Positions 24,364-32,625 of a stretch of 48,631 nucleotides of DNA are shown here, piece after piece. The notes under the pieces were generated by a model that ran no database searches, was not told where the DNA came from, and saw only the letters and a list, made by a program, of their open reading frames with translations. How positions within the stretch are numbered: position 1 is the stretch's first letter; the number at the start of each line of letters is the position of its first letter. The position numbers and the translations under genes are program-made. The stretch comes from Candidatus Thermoplasmatota archaeon (lineage in GTDB: Archaea > Thermoplasmatota > SW-10-69-26 > JACQPN01 > JAIVGT01): NCBI GenBank assembly GCA_035541015.1, contig DATLFM010000094.1, positions 1 to 48,631 on the forward strand, given 5' to 3'.

Positions 24364-25292
24364 GGGGCCGCCTCCGTGGGGCTCCTCCTCCGGAAGCGCG
24401 CCAGAAGCGGCGGGGCGCCGGCGCCCAGGATGCCCGTTGGGCGCAACAGCAGAACGACGATCATGACGACAAACGCCACGGCAAGCGAGTAGGTGGCGTT
24501 GAGGTTGAGCGCGAAGAACACGGGTTTGCTCACCTCGGTGGAAAGCCCGATGAGAAAGCCCCCGAGCACCGCGCCGTAGGGGCTGCCGATGCCGCCCAGG
24601 ATCACGGAGGCGAACAGGAGCAGCAGCATGCCAAAGCCCATCGTGGGGGACAGCTGCGTCGTGGCGGCGAGGAACACGCCGGCCAGCGCGGCAAGCGCGC
24701 CGCCCAAAAGCCACACCGCCGCCACCACCACGCGCGTGTCGATGCCCGTCGTGCGCGCAAGCTCGACGTCGTCGGCGGTGGCGCGCATGGCGATGCCAAG
24801 CCGCGTGCGCGTGAGCAGGACGTGCAGACCGATGGCCACGAGGACGGCCACGGCAAGCGCCAGCAATCGCGTGGGCGTCACCGCGACCGGGCCCAGCCGC
24901 ATGGCCGTCTCGGCGGGAAGCCGGAACGTAAGCGGGCTTGTGCCCCACACCATGCGCACGACGTTCTGCAGGACGAAGCTTAGCCCCACCGTGGCGATGA
25001 GGGGGGGCAACGGGCCGCGGCCCTCGAAGCGCCAGAACAGCCCGTGCTCAAGCGCAAGCCCAAAGAGCGCGATCGAGACCATGGCCACGATGGCGGCGAC
25101 GACGACGTCGAGCCCCATCTGGACGTTCACCACCCACGCGACGTACGCGCCCAGGGTGAGGAAATCGCCGTGCGCGAAGTTGGCGAAGCGGCGGATGCCG
25201 TAGACGAGGGTGAGCCCGACGGCCCCCAGTACGAGGATGCCCCCGACGACAAGCCCGTTCACCACGAATTGGAGGAGGCTTGCGTCAACCAT
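24360..25292 (-). CDS. livH: Branched-chain amino acid-type ABC transporter permease LivH
   Basis: A 310-residue permease. The N-terminal LVVGGILVLGAVGLTLVYGI and RFANFAHGDFLTLGAYVAW are typical LivH sequence, and the RTRLGIAMRATADDVELARTT region is the ATPase-coupling loop. It is the first gene of the minus-strand operon livH-M-G-F. The start is about 30 bases from the TATA element at 25318-25326. Confidence 0.92.
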   Translation of the reverse strand: MVDASLLQFVVNGLVVGGILVLGAVGLTLVYGIRRFANFAHGDFLTLGAYVAWVVNVQMGLDVVVAAIVAMVSIALFGLALEHGLFWRFEGRGPLPPLIATVGLSFVLQNVVRMVWGTSPLTFRLPAETAMRLGPVAVTPTRLLALAVAVLVAIGLHVLLTRTRLGIAMRATADDVELARTTGIDTRVVVAAVWLLGGALAALAGVFLAATTQLSPTMGFGMLLLLFASVILGGIGSPYGAVLGGFLIGLSTEVSKPVFFALNLNATYSLAVAFVVMIVVLLLRPTGILGAGAPPLLARFRRRSPTEAAP

Positions 25293-25317
25293 GCGGAGGG
25301 GGGCATGGCGTTCGGCG

Positions 25318-25326
25318 AATATAAAG
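25318..25326. promoter_or_regulatory. TATA element shared by livH (-) and the membrane-protein gene (+)
   Basis: AATATAAAG is a good TATA box on + and reads CTTTATATT on -. The minus start at 25292 is about 30 bases away (nearly leaderless). The plus gene would have a leader of about 50 bases. Confidence 0.55.
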
Positions 25327-25400
25327 CGCCGGCCGTTTTTTCGAATCGCACGAAGCCGGTTCCTTCATCCGTCTCCTGGCCTGTCTGGCCGCGGGTCTCC

Positions 25401-25937
25401 ATGACCGCCAAACCGCCCGCGTTCCCGACCGCCGCGCTCGCTCTGATGGCCGCCCCGCAGCAAACCTACACGCCGCCCCCGCCGCCGCAGCAGTGGGCGC
25501 CGGCGCCCAAGCCCCGTCCGCTTGGCGTCACCATCCTTGGCGTCCTCTACCTGCTCGGCGGAGCGTTGATGGCGCTTGCGGGGTTGGCGTTTGTCGCCGG
25601 CGGCGCGGCCATGAGCGCCGCGTTTGCGCCGTTCCTGCCCCTGCCGGGCGCGCTGCTGGGCGCGGCGCTTGCGGTCGTGGGCATCGTCGTGCTTGGAATC
25701 GGCGTGCTCTCCATCGTCGTGGGCAAGGGTCTCCTCGACGCTCGGCCATGGGCCTGGACGGTCGCGCTCGTCCTCACCGCCATCGGCCTACTCATGGGCG
25801 TCCTCAACCTCGTGACGGGGAACGTCGGCGCCATCGTGAACGTGGCCATCTCGGGCTTCATCGTCTGGTACCTCTACCAGGACGGGGTCAAGGCCTGGTT
25901 CGGCCAGGGCCACATGGCCACGCCGTGGGCCCGCTGA
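25401..25937 (+). CDS. Multi-helix membrane protein with Pro-rich N-terminus
   Basis: A 178-residue protein. About 45 polar residues with a PPPPPQQWAPAPKPRP segment precede four hydrophobic helices (GVTILGVLYLLGGALMALAG; ALLGAALAVVGIVVLGIGVL; WTVALVLTAIGLLMGVLNL; GAIVNVAISGFIVWYLY). The layout resembles small archaeal and bacterial integral proteins of unknown role. ATG 25401 is used; ATG 25446 is also possible. No operon partner; a hairpin follows. Confidence 0.72.
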   Translation: MTAKPPAFPTAALALMAAPQQTYTPPPPPQQWAPAPKPRPLGVTILGVLYLLGGALMALAGLAFVAGGAAMSAAFAPFLPLPGALLGAALAVVGIVVLGIGVLSIVVGKGLLDARPWAWTVALVLTAIGLLMGVLNLVTGNVGAIVNVAISGFIVWYLYQDGVKAWFGQGHMATPWAR

Positions 25938-25951
25938 ACGCCCGCGCACGC

Positions 25952-25981
25952 CCGGAAGGATCGGCCCGCCGATCCTTCCGG
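25952..25981 (+). terminator. 13-bp perfect hairpin after the membrane-protein gene
   Basis: CCGGAAGGATCGG-CCCG-CCGATCCTTCCGG begins 14 bases after the stop and is followed by CATATCCTTT. It would make a strong RNA stem, and it ends just before the TATA box (25989-25996) of the next gene. Confidence 0.6.
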
Positions 25982-26023
25982 CATATCCTTTAATACGGGT
26001 CGCCCATTCGCGCCCCGTCGACC

Positions 26024-26296
26024 ATGTCCGACAACGACGCGCGACTGTTCCTCGCCGACGACGTCCTGGGCTGGATCTCGATCTTCCTCCTTTTCCTTGG
26101 CGTCATGTTCGTCCTCGCGCAGCTTCCGCACGTCCTCGCCGGCACCGCCCAATTCTCCGGGTGGCAGTACGTCTTCCCGATCACGGCCTTCGTCGCCGGC
26201 ATCAAGAGCAAGCGCGACGCCGTCGCCTGGGCCGCCGTCCTCCACTTCAGCCTGCTCTTCCTCGTGGACGTGTTCTACGGCGTCGGCGGGATTTGA
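26024..26296 (+). CDS. Small membrane protein (three helices)
   Basis: A 90-residue protein with hydrophobic stretches at WISIFLLFLGVMFVLAQL, WQYVFPITAFVAGI and WAAVLHFSLLFLVDVFYG. TTTAATAC at 25989-25996 lies about 30 bases before the ATG, so it has its own nearly leaderless promoter. It is one of the better supported small genes. Function is unknown. Confidence 0.7.
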   Translation: MSDNDARLFLADDVLGWISIFLLFLGVMFVLAQLPHVLAGTAQFSGWQYVFPITAFVAGIKSKRDAVAWAAVLHFSLLFLVDVFYGVGGI

Positions 26297-26492
26297 CAGA
26301 GCCGCTCGGCTACCGCCTCGCGGAGCGGTCCGCCTCGCGCTCCGCCTAGCTGCGCGCTCGGCCTCCGCGCCGCCAAGTGGACCGCGCAGCGGTCCGCGAG
26401 TGCGCGCCGGAAGCCGCAGCTTCCGCCAGCGCTTCGCCCAGCTCGCGGCGCCGGCCCGCCTCCGGGGCGTTAGGGTCATAAAGGCGGCGCGC
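26297..26492. other. Hairpin-rich intergenic region
   Basis: This 196-base gap separates the convergent small membrane-protein and pepA genes. It holds AGCCG-CT-CGGCT, GCGGAGC with GCTCCGC 12 bases on, GGACCGC-GCA-GCGGTCC (26379-26395) and CGGAAGC-CGCA-GCTTCCG (26408-26425). No gene is evident. It may be a two-way terminator, a structured RNA or a cluster of palindromic elements. Confidence 0.5.
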
Positions 26493-28067
26493 TCACCAAT
26501 CTCGCAGCATCTCCACCATGAGCCGCACGCCAACGCCCGTCGCGTGCGGGCTTGGCGAGTATTCGGGGTTGAACTTCGCGGCGGAGCCCTCGTCCCATGC
26601 AGTCGACGCGATGTCGAGGTGCACCCACGGCGTGTCCTTCACGAACTTTCGAAGGAAGCGCCCGCCCGTGATCGTGCCCGCGCCGCGTCCGCCCAGGTTC
26701 TTCACGTCGGCCACGGGCGTCTTGATCTGCTCGTCGTACTCGTCCCAGAACGGAAGGGGCCAGACGCGCTCGTGGCAGGCCTCGCCCGCCTCGCGCACGC
26801 GCGAAAGGAGCTTCTCGTCCGTGCCCATGCCCGCGATCGCAAGGCTCCCGAGCGCGACGCTGCAGGCGCCCGTGAGCGTGGCAAGGTCGACGATGGCGTC
26901 GGGCGCGAAGGTCTCCTCGGTCCAGGCGAGCGCGTCCGACAGGAGGACGCGCCCCTCGGCGTCGGTGTTGAGGACCTCGATCGTCTTTCCGTTGTAGGCT
27001 CGAACGATGTCGCCGGGCTTGTACGCGCTGCCCGAGGGCAGATTGTCCGTGAGCGGCGCCACGCCCACCACGTGGACGGGGAGGTCCAGAAGCGCGGCCG
27101 CGCGAAGCGCCCCGAAGACCGCCGCGGCGCCGCTCTTGTCGTGCTTCATCTTGTCCATGGCCTCGCCGGGCTTGATCGAGATGCCGCCCGAGTCGAACGT
27201 GATCCCTTTGCCCACGACCGCCACGGTGCGCTTGGCGCGGGGGTTGTGCTCGAGCACGACAAGCCGCGGTTCGTTTGCGCTGCCGGAATTCACGGCGAGG
27301 ATGGCGTTCATGCCCTTGCGTTCCAACCATCGCCGGTCGTACACGGTGCACTTGAGCCCGACCTTGCGCGCCATCTCCTGCACGCGCCGCGCGATGACCT
27401 CGGGCCGCCCGTCGCGGCCGCTCTCGTTGGCCACGTCGCGCGTGAAGTTCACCGACTCGGCGATGGCGACGCCCGCCTCGACGCCGCGCGCGAGGCGAGA
27501 GACCTCCCGCGCCTCGGGCGCAAGGACCGTGATGCGCGCGAGCTCCACCGGCCGGTCCTCCGGCTTCTCGGGCGCGCTCTTGTACTTCTCGAACTTGTAC
27601 GTCGCGAGGATGGCGCCCTCCGCGAAGGCCTGCGCGGCGCGCTCGGGCCGAAGCCCTCCAATGCCGGCGCTCGTGGAACGCCTCCGGCGTTCCCCGGCGC
27701 CGTCGCCGGCTTCGCCGCCGCCGGCCCCATGCACGATGGACGCGTAGCTTCGGATCTTGAGCGAAACGGCCCGCTTGGCCACCGCAGCGGAAACCTGCCG
27801 CGCCGCGTCCTCGTCGAACTTCTCCTTCTTGCCCAAGCCCACGAGCAAGATGCGCTTCGTCCGCATCCCTTCGGGATAGATGAGGTAGATCTCGCCCCGG
27901 CGCGCCTTGAAGTCGCCCATGCGCAGGTGCTTGCCGATCACGCCGCCGGCCGCCGCGTCCACGGCGCCCGTCGCGCCCCCCGGACGCGTGACGCCCTCGA
28001 ACGCGTTCACCACGATGGCCTCGTCGGAAGCTTGCTCGATGCGGCCGCGCCGGACTTCGATGCGCAT
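26493..28067 (-). CDS. pepA: Leucyl aminopeptidase (M17, cytosol aminopeptidase)
   Basis: A 524-residue di-metal aminopeptidase that trims N-terminal residues from peptides. The C-terminal catalytic domain has VVGKGITFDSGGISIKPG, MKHDKSGAAAV and the family signature NTDAEGRVLLSDAL near residue 370, with the metal-binding Lys, Asp and Glu residues all present. The N-terminal domain carries an extra segment of about 25 residues (near 115-140) rich in Gly and Arg, encoded by palindromic DNA. ATG 28067 gives a normal N-terminus (MRIEVRRGRIEQ). It is divergent from trm1. Confidence 0.92.
   Translation of the reverse strand: MRIEVRRGRIEQASDEAIVVNAFEGVTRPGGATGAVDAAAGGVIGKHLRMGDFKARRGEIYLIYPEGMRTKRILLVGLGKKEKFDEDAARQVSAAVAKRAVSLKIRSYASIVHGAGGGEAGDGAGERRRRSTSAGIGGLRPERAAQAFAEGAILATYKFEKYKSAPEKPEDRPVELARITVLAPEAREVSRLARGVEAGVAIAESVNFTRDVANESGRDGRPEVIARRVQEMARKVGLKCTVYDRRWLERKGMNAILAVNSGSANEPRLVVLEHNPRAKRTVAVVGKGITFDSGGISIKPGEAMDKMKHDKSGAAAVFGALRAAALLDLPVHVVGVAPLTDNLPSGSAYKPGDIVRAYNGKTIEVLNTDAEGRVLLSDALAWTEETFAPDAIVDLATLTGACSVALGSLAIAGMGTDEKLLSRVREAGEACHERVWPLPFWDEYDEQIKTPVADVKNLGGRGAGTITGGRFLRKFVKDTPWVHLDIASTAWDEGSAAKFNPEYSPSPHATGVGVRLMVEMLRDW
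27675..27709. repeat. Two adjacent perfect hairpins inside pepA
   Basis: GGAACGCC-TCC-GGCGTTCC spans 27675-27693 and CCGGCG-CCGT-CGCCGG spans 27694-27709, directly abutting. They encode part of the low-complexity insert (GAGERRRRSTSAG) in the non-catalytic domain. Confidence 0.6.
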
Positions 28068-28155
28068 GGACGATCACGCGCGGATGGCAGGCGGGCGGAA
28101 AACCTTTTTGGGCAAGCGCGCAACCCTTATCCGCGCCCTTTGCCTCCTTCGCGCG

Positions 28156-29310
28156 TTGACCGCCTCGCATGTCCTCGTGGAGGAAGGCGCCGTCTCGCTG
28201 CGCGTGCCCAGCCGCGGCAAGGCGCGCGGGCCCGCGGCGCCCACGCGCGCGCCGTTCTACAGCGAGGCCGCCACGCTCACGCGCGACCTCTCCGTCGCCT
28301 TCGTGGCAAGCCTGCGGCGGCCGGACCTTCGCGCGCTCGACGGCTTGTGCGGCTCGGGCGTGCGGGCGATCCGTTGGTGGGTCGAGGCGGGGCTTCGAAA
28401 CGTCGCGGCGTGCGACAAGAACCCGCGATCCGTCGAGCTTGCGCGCGAGAACGCGAGCGCCGCCGGCGCGGACGTGCACGTCGAGCGGGCGGACCTGCGC
28501 GCGTACCTCAGCCAGACGCTGTGGGAGCACGTCGAGATCGACCCCTTCGGCTCGCCGGCGCCCTTTGCCGACGCGGCCATTCCGGCGCTGAAGCTTCGCT
28601 CCACGCTTGCGCTCACGGCGACCGACGGCGCCGCGCTTGCCGGCCAGAGCCCCGCCGCGTGCCGGCGCAAGTACGGCGCGCGAAGCCTGCGCTGCGACAT
28701 CCGGCACGAACTTGGCCTTCGCATCCTCGCGGGCTTTGGGATCGTCACGGCCGCGCGGCACGAGCGCGCGGCGCGGCCCGTCCTCGCCCACGTCGCCGAC
28801 CACTACTACCGCGTCTACTTCGAGCTTGCGCCCGGCGCGCGGCGCGCCGACGCGCTCCTCGACCGGCTGCGATTGGCGTGGGTCTGCGGCGAGTGCGGGC
28901 GGCGCGGCTGGTGCGATGAACATTCATCGCAACCGGTGGGGCACCCTTCGGACTGCCGAGGCGCGCCCGGCCTTGCCGGCCCGCTCTACGCCGGCCCGCT
29001 CACGGATCCCGCCTGCGCTCGGGCCATGCTGGAGGCGCTGCCGACCCTTCCGTGGCAACCCGATCGGGCGAACCGCGCGCGGACGCTTCTTGGCACGGTC
29101 GCGGAGGAGGCGTCCGTGGACGCTCTGCCGGTCGCGCTCTCGACGCTCGCACGGCTTCACGGCGGCGGTCCTCCCAAGCCCGCCGAACTCCTCGCCGCCC
29201 TGCGGGGCGAAGGGCATGAGGCGGTGCGGGCGCACGCTGGCGACGTGCTCGTCAAGACGGATGCGCCGTGGGACGATCTCCTGCGGGCGGTTCGTCGGAC
29301 CGCCCCTTGA
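28156..29310 (+). CDS. trm1: tRNA (guanine26-N2,N2)-dimethyltransferase Trm1
   Basis: A 384-residue SAM enzyme that dimethylates G26 of tRNA. The N-terminus VLVEEGAVSLRVPS is typical. LDGLCGSGVRAIRW binds SAM, and EIDPFGSPAPF near residue 135 is the catalytic DPFGSP-type motif. A zinc-type CGECGRRGWCDEH lies near 245. TTG 28156 is chosen because CCTTATCC (28125-28132) is 28 bases upstream, giving a leaderless start, and the length then matches archaeal Trm1. Upstream in-frame ATGs would add an unrelated leader. Its 3' end overlaps the convergent rlmE by 59 bases. Confidence 0.92.
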   Translation: MTASHVLVEEGAVSLRVPSRGKARGPAAPTRAPFYSEAATLTRDLSVAFVASLRRPDLRALDGLCGSGVRAIRWWVEAGLRNVAACDKNPRSVELARENASAAGADVHVERADLRAYLSQTLWEHVEIDPFGSPAPFADAAIPALKLRSTLALTATDGAALAGQSPAACRRKYGARSLRCDIRHELGLRILAGFGIVTAARHERAARPVLAHVADHYYRVYFELAPGARRADALLDRLRLAWVCGECGRRGWCDEHSSQPVGHPSDCRGAPGLAGPLYAGPLTDPACARAMLEALPTLPWQPDRANRARTLLGTVAEEASVDALPVALSTLARLHGGGPPKPAELLAALRGEGHEAVRAHAGDVLVKTDAPWDDLLRAVRRTAP

Positions 29311-29896
29311 AGCCCTTGGCGACGACGTAGACCTCGCTCGAAGAGCTGCGGCTGGCCTCCGGGTGGTGGGCCTTCACCATGGCAAAGTGGCGGCGGGCCT
29401 GAACGAGGAAGTCGGCGAAGAGGTCGCCTTCGAACACCTTCACGACGAAGACGCCGCCCGGCTTTAGGACCTGCGTGGCAAAGGCGAGCGCCTGTTCGCA
29501 CAAGTGGATGCTTCGCGCGTGGTCGGTCGAGTAGTTCCCAGAGATGTTCGGGCTCATGTCGCTCACCACGACGCTTGCCTGCCCGATCATGTCACGAATC
29601 CGTTGGGTCGTTTCCGGACGGGTGAAGTCCCCCCGCACCAACTCGGCGCCGGAGAGCGGCTCGATCTCCTGAAGGTCGATGCCCACCACGCGGCCGGGCG
29701 AGGAAAGCTCCACCGCGACCTGGCTCCATCCGCCCGGCGCCGCGCCCAGGTCGACCACGACGTCGCCCGGCCGGAAGACGCCGTATCGCTCGTGCATCTG
29801 GAGAAGCTTGTAGGCGGCGCGCGAGCGGTAGCCTTCGCGCTTGGCCTTCCGGTAGAACGGGTCGCTCCGACGCTCGCGGACCCACCGGCGGACCAT
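29252..29896 (-). CDS. rlmE: FtsJ/RlmE-type ribose 2'-O-methyltransferase
   Basis: A 214-residue SAM-dependent RNA methyltransferase. DPFYRKAKREGYRSRAAYKL (first catalytic Lys), VVDLGAAPGGWSQVA (SAM loop), VVSDMSPNISGNY (Asp), LKPGGVFVVKVF (Lys) and SSSSEVYVVAKGF (Glu) give the K-D-K-E tetrad. The likely substrate is 23S rRNA or tRNA. It is convergent with trm1, another RNA methyltransferase, with a 59-base overlap. Confidence 0.93.
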   Translation of the reverse strand: MVRRWVRERRSDPFYRKAKREGYRSRAAYKLLQMHERYGVFRPGDVVVDLGAAPGGWSQVAVELSSPGRVVGIDLQEIEPLSGAELVRGDFTRPETTQRIRDMIGQASVVVSDMSPNISGNYSTDHARSIHLCEQALAFATQVLKPGGVFVVKVFEGDLFADFLVQARRHFAMVKAHHPEASRSSSSEVYVVAKGFKGRSDEPPAGDRPTAHPS

Positions 29897-30166
29897 GCGG
29901 TCCTCACCGCGCCCCAGGCAAAGAAGCTTGCCGCGCGCGACACTTTCGGTCTCCCCCCGGACCGAGTTTTATGGCCGACGAGCGCAAAATGTCGGCTTTG
30001 AGAACGCTTAAGACGTCCGGAAACAGGCGAACCCGCGGCGAAGGCTTGATGCACGCCCGTCGCGCTGGAAACGGCGCTTCGGGGACACAACGGTATTCGC
30101 GCGGCCCACGCGCGCTGCTTCGTTTCGTCCTGAGCCTCTTACGGTCACGTATCCCGGGATGCACGC
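29897..30166. other. Intergenic region between rlmE and mcm
   Basis: A 270-base gap between divergent genes. It contains GTTTTATGG near 29965, ACGCTTAAGACG near 30005 and CTCTTACG at 30136-30143, the last about 27 bases before the mcm ATG. An ATG-led frame from 29971 has archaellin-unlike, Arg-rich sequence that runs on into mcm in another frame, so I do not call it. A small RNA is possible; I see no tRNA. Confidence 0.35.
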
Positions 30167-32287
30167 ATGGCAGAGATCCAAGTCCAACCGACCGAGGAAC
30201 AACTCGTCCGCAACTGGGAGCGCTTCTTCCAGAAGTACTACAAGCCCAAGATCAACGAGGCCGCGCTCGCCTATCCCGAGAAGCGCAGCGTCGAGGTGGA
30301 TTTCTGGGACATCGACCGCCACGATCCCCAGCTCGGCGAGTTCCTTCTCCAGAATCCCAACGTCGCCATCTTCACGGCCGAGCAGGGACTGCGGGCGATC
30401 GACGTTCCCCTCGACGAGAAGCCCGCCCTCCACTTCCGCCCACGGAACCTCCCGCCCTCGACGGCCAAGGTGGACGTGCGCAACTTGCGCGCCCGCCACC
30501 TTGGGAAGCTCGTGGCCATCGAAGGCCTCGTCAAGCGCGCCTCCGACGTGCGGCCGAAGATCCAGGACGCGGCCTTCAAGTGCCTTCGGTGCGGCGCCAT
30601 CATCAAGGAGCCCCAGGACGAGCACATGGTGTTCAAGGAGCCCCTCGAGTGCTACGAGGACCAAGGCGGGTGCGCGCGACAATCGAACTTCAAGCTCCTG
30701 ACCGAACGCAGCCGTTTCGTCGATTCCCAGGTCCTCGACATCCAGGAGGCGCCCGAGACCATGCGCGGCGGCGAGCAGCCGCAGCGCCTCAAGGTGCACG
30801 TCGAGGACGATCTCTGCGGCCAGCTCTGGCCCGGCGACCGCGTGCTCGTGAACGGCATCCTCCGAAGCTCCGTGCAGAAGAAAAGCGGTGTCAAGCTCAC
30901 CGTATTGGAGATCCACCTTGAGGTCGTCAGCGTCGAGCCGCAGCAGAAGGAGTTCCAGGAGATCGACGTGACGCCCGAGGACGAGGCCGAGATCATCCGG
31001 TTCTCGAAGGACCCCGAGATTTACTACAAGATGGTCCGATCGCTTGCGCCGGAGATCTACGGCATGGAGACCGAGAAGCTCGCCTTGGTGCTCCAGCTGT
31101 TCGGGGGCGTCGAGAAGCGGACCGAGAGCGGCACCCACCTTCGCGGCGACATCCACATCCTCATGGTAGGCGATCCCGGCGTCGCGAAGTCGCAGCTTCT
31201 GCGCTACGTGACGCGCCTGGCGCCGCGCGCCATCTACACCTCGGGAAAGTCGTCGACGGCCGCGGGCCTTACGGCAAGCGCCGTGCGCGACGAGACGGAC
31301 GGGCGGTGGAACCTCGAGGCGGGCGCGCTCGTCCTGGCCGACCGCGGGGTCGCCGCCATCGACGAGATGGACAAGATGGACGAGAACGACCGCTCGGCCA
31401 TGCACGAGGCCATGGAGCAGCAGACGATCTCCATCGCCAAGGCCGGCATCACGGCCACGCTCAACTCCCGCTGCTCCGTCCTTGGCGCCGCCAACCCGAA
31501 GGATGGACGGTTCGAGGAGTACGCGTCGATCCCCGAGCAGATCGACATGCCTCCGGCGCTCCTGTCGCGCTTCGACGTGATCTTCCCGCTCACCGACAAG
31601 CCGGAGGTTCGGCGGGACGACGCGCTTGCCAGCCACATCCTCGGCGTGCACCGCGCGGGCGGGATCCGTCGGTACCGCGAACAGAACGAGGAGGGTCTTT
31701 ACACCGCCGAGCAGCAGCGCGAGGCGTCCGTCCACATCGAGCCCGACATTCCGCGGCCGTTCCTTCGCAAGTACGTCGCGCACTCCAAGCGCACGTGCTT
31801 TCCCGTGCTTGGCGAGACGGCCATGGCGCGCATCCGCGAGCATTACGTCGGCCTGCGGCGCCAAGCCTTGGCGCAAGGCGGCCCGATCCCGATGACGCCA
31901 CGCCAGCTCGAAGCGATCGTGCGCCTGGCGGAGGCGAGCGCCCGGCTGCGCTACTCCAACGAGGCGACCGTGGAGGACGTGGACCGGGCCATCGGCATCG
32001 TCGACTACTACCTCAAGCGCGTGGCGGGCGACGAGCGCGGGATCGATGCGGGCATGCTCGCGACGGGCGTGTCGCAGAGCCAGCGCGACCGGATCCACGC
32101 GATCCTCGAGATCGTGCGCGAGCTGGCGGCCGGCGAGAGCGAGGGGGCGGCGGTGGAGGACATCGTGGCCAAGGCGCAGGAGCGCGCGAGCATTCCACCC
32201 GAGAAGACGAGGGAGACTCTCCAAAAGCTTAACGAACAGGGCCGTTTGTACAAGCCGCGCGAGGGCCGATTCAAGCCGCTGCACTGA
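30167..32287 (+). CDS. mcm: Replicative DNA helicase MCM
   Basis: A 706-residue MCM, the archaeal replication-fork helicase. The N-terminal OB region contains the zinc-type CLRCG near 138 with later cysteines (LECYEDQGGC). The AAA+ core has Walker A GDPGVAKSQ near 335, Walker B AIDEMDKM near 402, sensor 1 GAANPKDGRF and the arginine finger LLSRFD near 466. A winged-helix tail ends the protein. No intein is present. ATG 30167 lies about 27 bases after the TATA-like CTCTTACG, fitting a leaderless start. DUF424 and nmd3 genes follow closely. Confidence 0.95.
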   Translation: MAEIQVQPTEEQLVRNWERFFQKYYKPKINEAALAYPEKRSVEVDFWDIDRHDPQLGEFLLQNPNVAIFTAEQGLRAIDVPLDEKPALHFRPRNLPPSTAKVDVRNLRARHLGKLVAIEGLVKRASDVRPKIQDAAFKCLRCGAIIKEPQDEHMVFKEPLECYEDQGGCARQSNFKLLTERSRFVDSQVLDIQEAPETMRGGEQPQRLKVHVEDDLCGQLWPGDRVLVNGILRSSVQKKSGVKLTVLEIHLEVVSVEPQQKEFQEIDVTPEDEAEIIRFSKDPEIYYKMVRSLAPEIYGMETEKLALVLQLFGGVEKRTESGTHLRGDIHILMVGDPGVAKSQLLRYVTRLAPRAIYTSGKSSTAAGLTASAVRDETDGRWNLEAGALVLADRGVAAIDEMDKMDENDRSAMHEAMEQQTISIAKAGITATLNSRCSVLGAANPKDGRFEEYASIPEQIDMPPALLSRFDVIFPLTDKPEVRRDDALASHILGVHRAGGIRRYREQNEEGLYTAEQQREASVHIEPDIPRPFLRKYVAHSKRTCFPVLGETAMARIREHYVGLRRQALAQGGPIPMTPRQLEAIVRLAEASARLRYSNEATVEDVDRAIGIVDYYLKRVAGDERGIDAGMLATGVSQSQRDRIHAILEIVRELAAGESEGAAVEDIVAKAQERASIPPEKTRETLQKLNEQGRLYKPREGRFKPLH

Positions 32288-32328
32288 GGACGTCGCCGTC
32301 CCGCAGGGCCAAGCGGTCCGGGGCCGAC

Positions 32329-32625
32329 ATGTTCGTCTTCAAGGTCTACCAGCGGGGCGCGGAGCGGGTGCTCGCCGCGTGCGACGCGGCCATCTTGGGT
32401 CAGGAGTTCCGCGAGGGCGAGATCCGGCTTCGGGTGCTCGAAGGATTCTACGGCGGCGAGCGGATCGAGAGGCGGGAGCTCGCCGCGCAGTTGCGCGTGT
32501 GCACGATCGCGAACCTCGTCGGCAACGAGGCGGTGGCCGTTGCGGTCGAGCTGGGCCTCGTCGACCCCCAGCGGGTGCTTCGCGTCGGCGGCGTCGCGCA
32601 TGCGCAGCTTGCCAAGGGGCTCTGA
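32329..32625 (+). CDS. DUF424 family protein
   Basis: A 98-residue archaeal protein. FKVYQRGAERVLAACDAAILG, the EGEIRLRV strand, FYGGERIE and CTIANLVGNEAVAVAVELG match the small conserved family DUF424, found widely in archaea and often next to translation genes. Its role is unknown. It abuts nmd3 with no spacing, so the two are translationally coupled. Confidence 0.85.
   Translation: MFVFKVYQRGAERVLAACDAAILGQEFREGEIRLRVLEGFYGGERIERRELAAQLRVCTIANLVGNEAVAVAVELGLVDPQRVLRVGGVAHAQLAKGL

Noticed and set aside
29971-30921. Plus-strand frame with a TATA-like box just upstream
   Set aside because: Arg/Pro-rich composition, runs through mcm in another frame, no recognisable domain.
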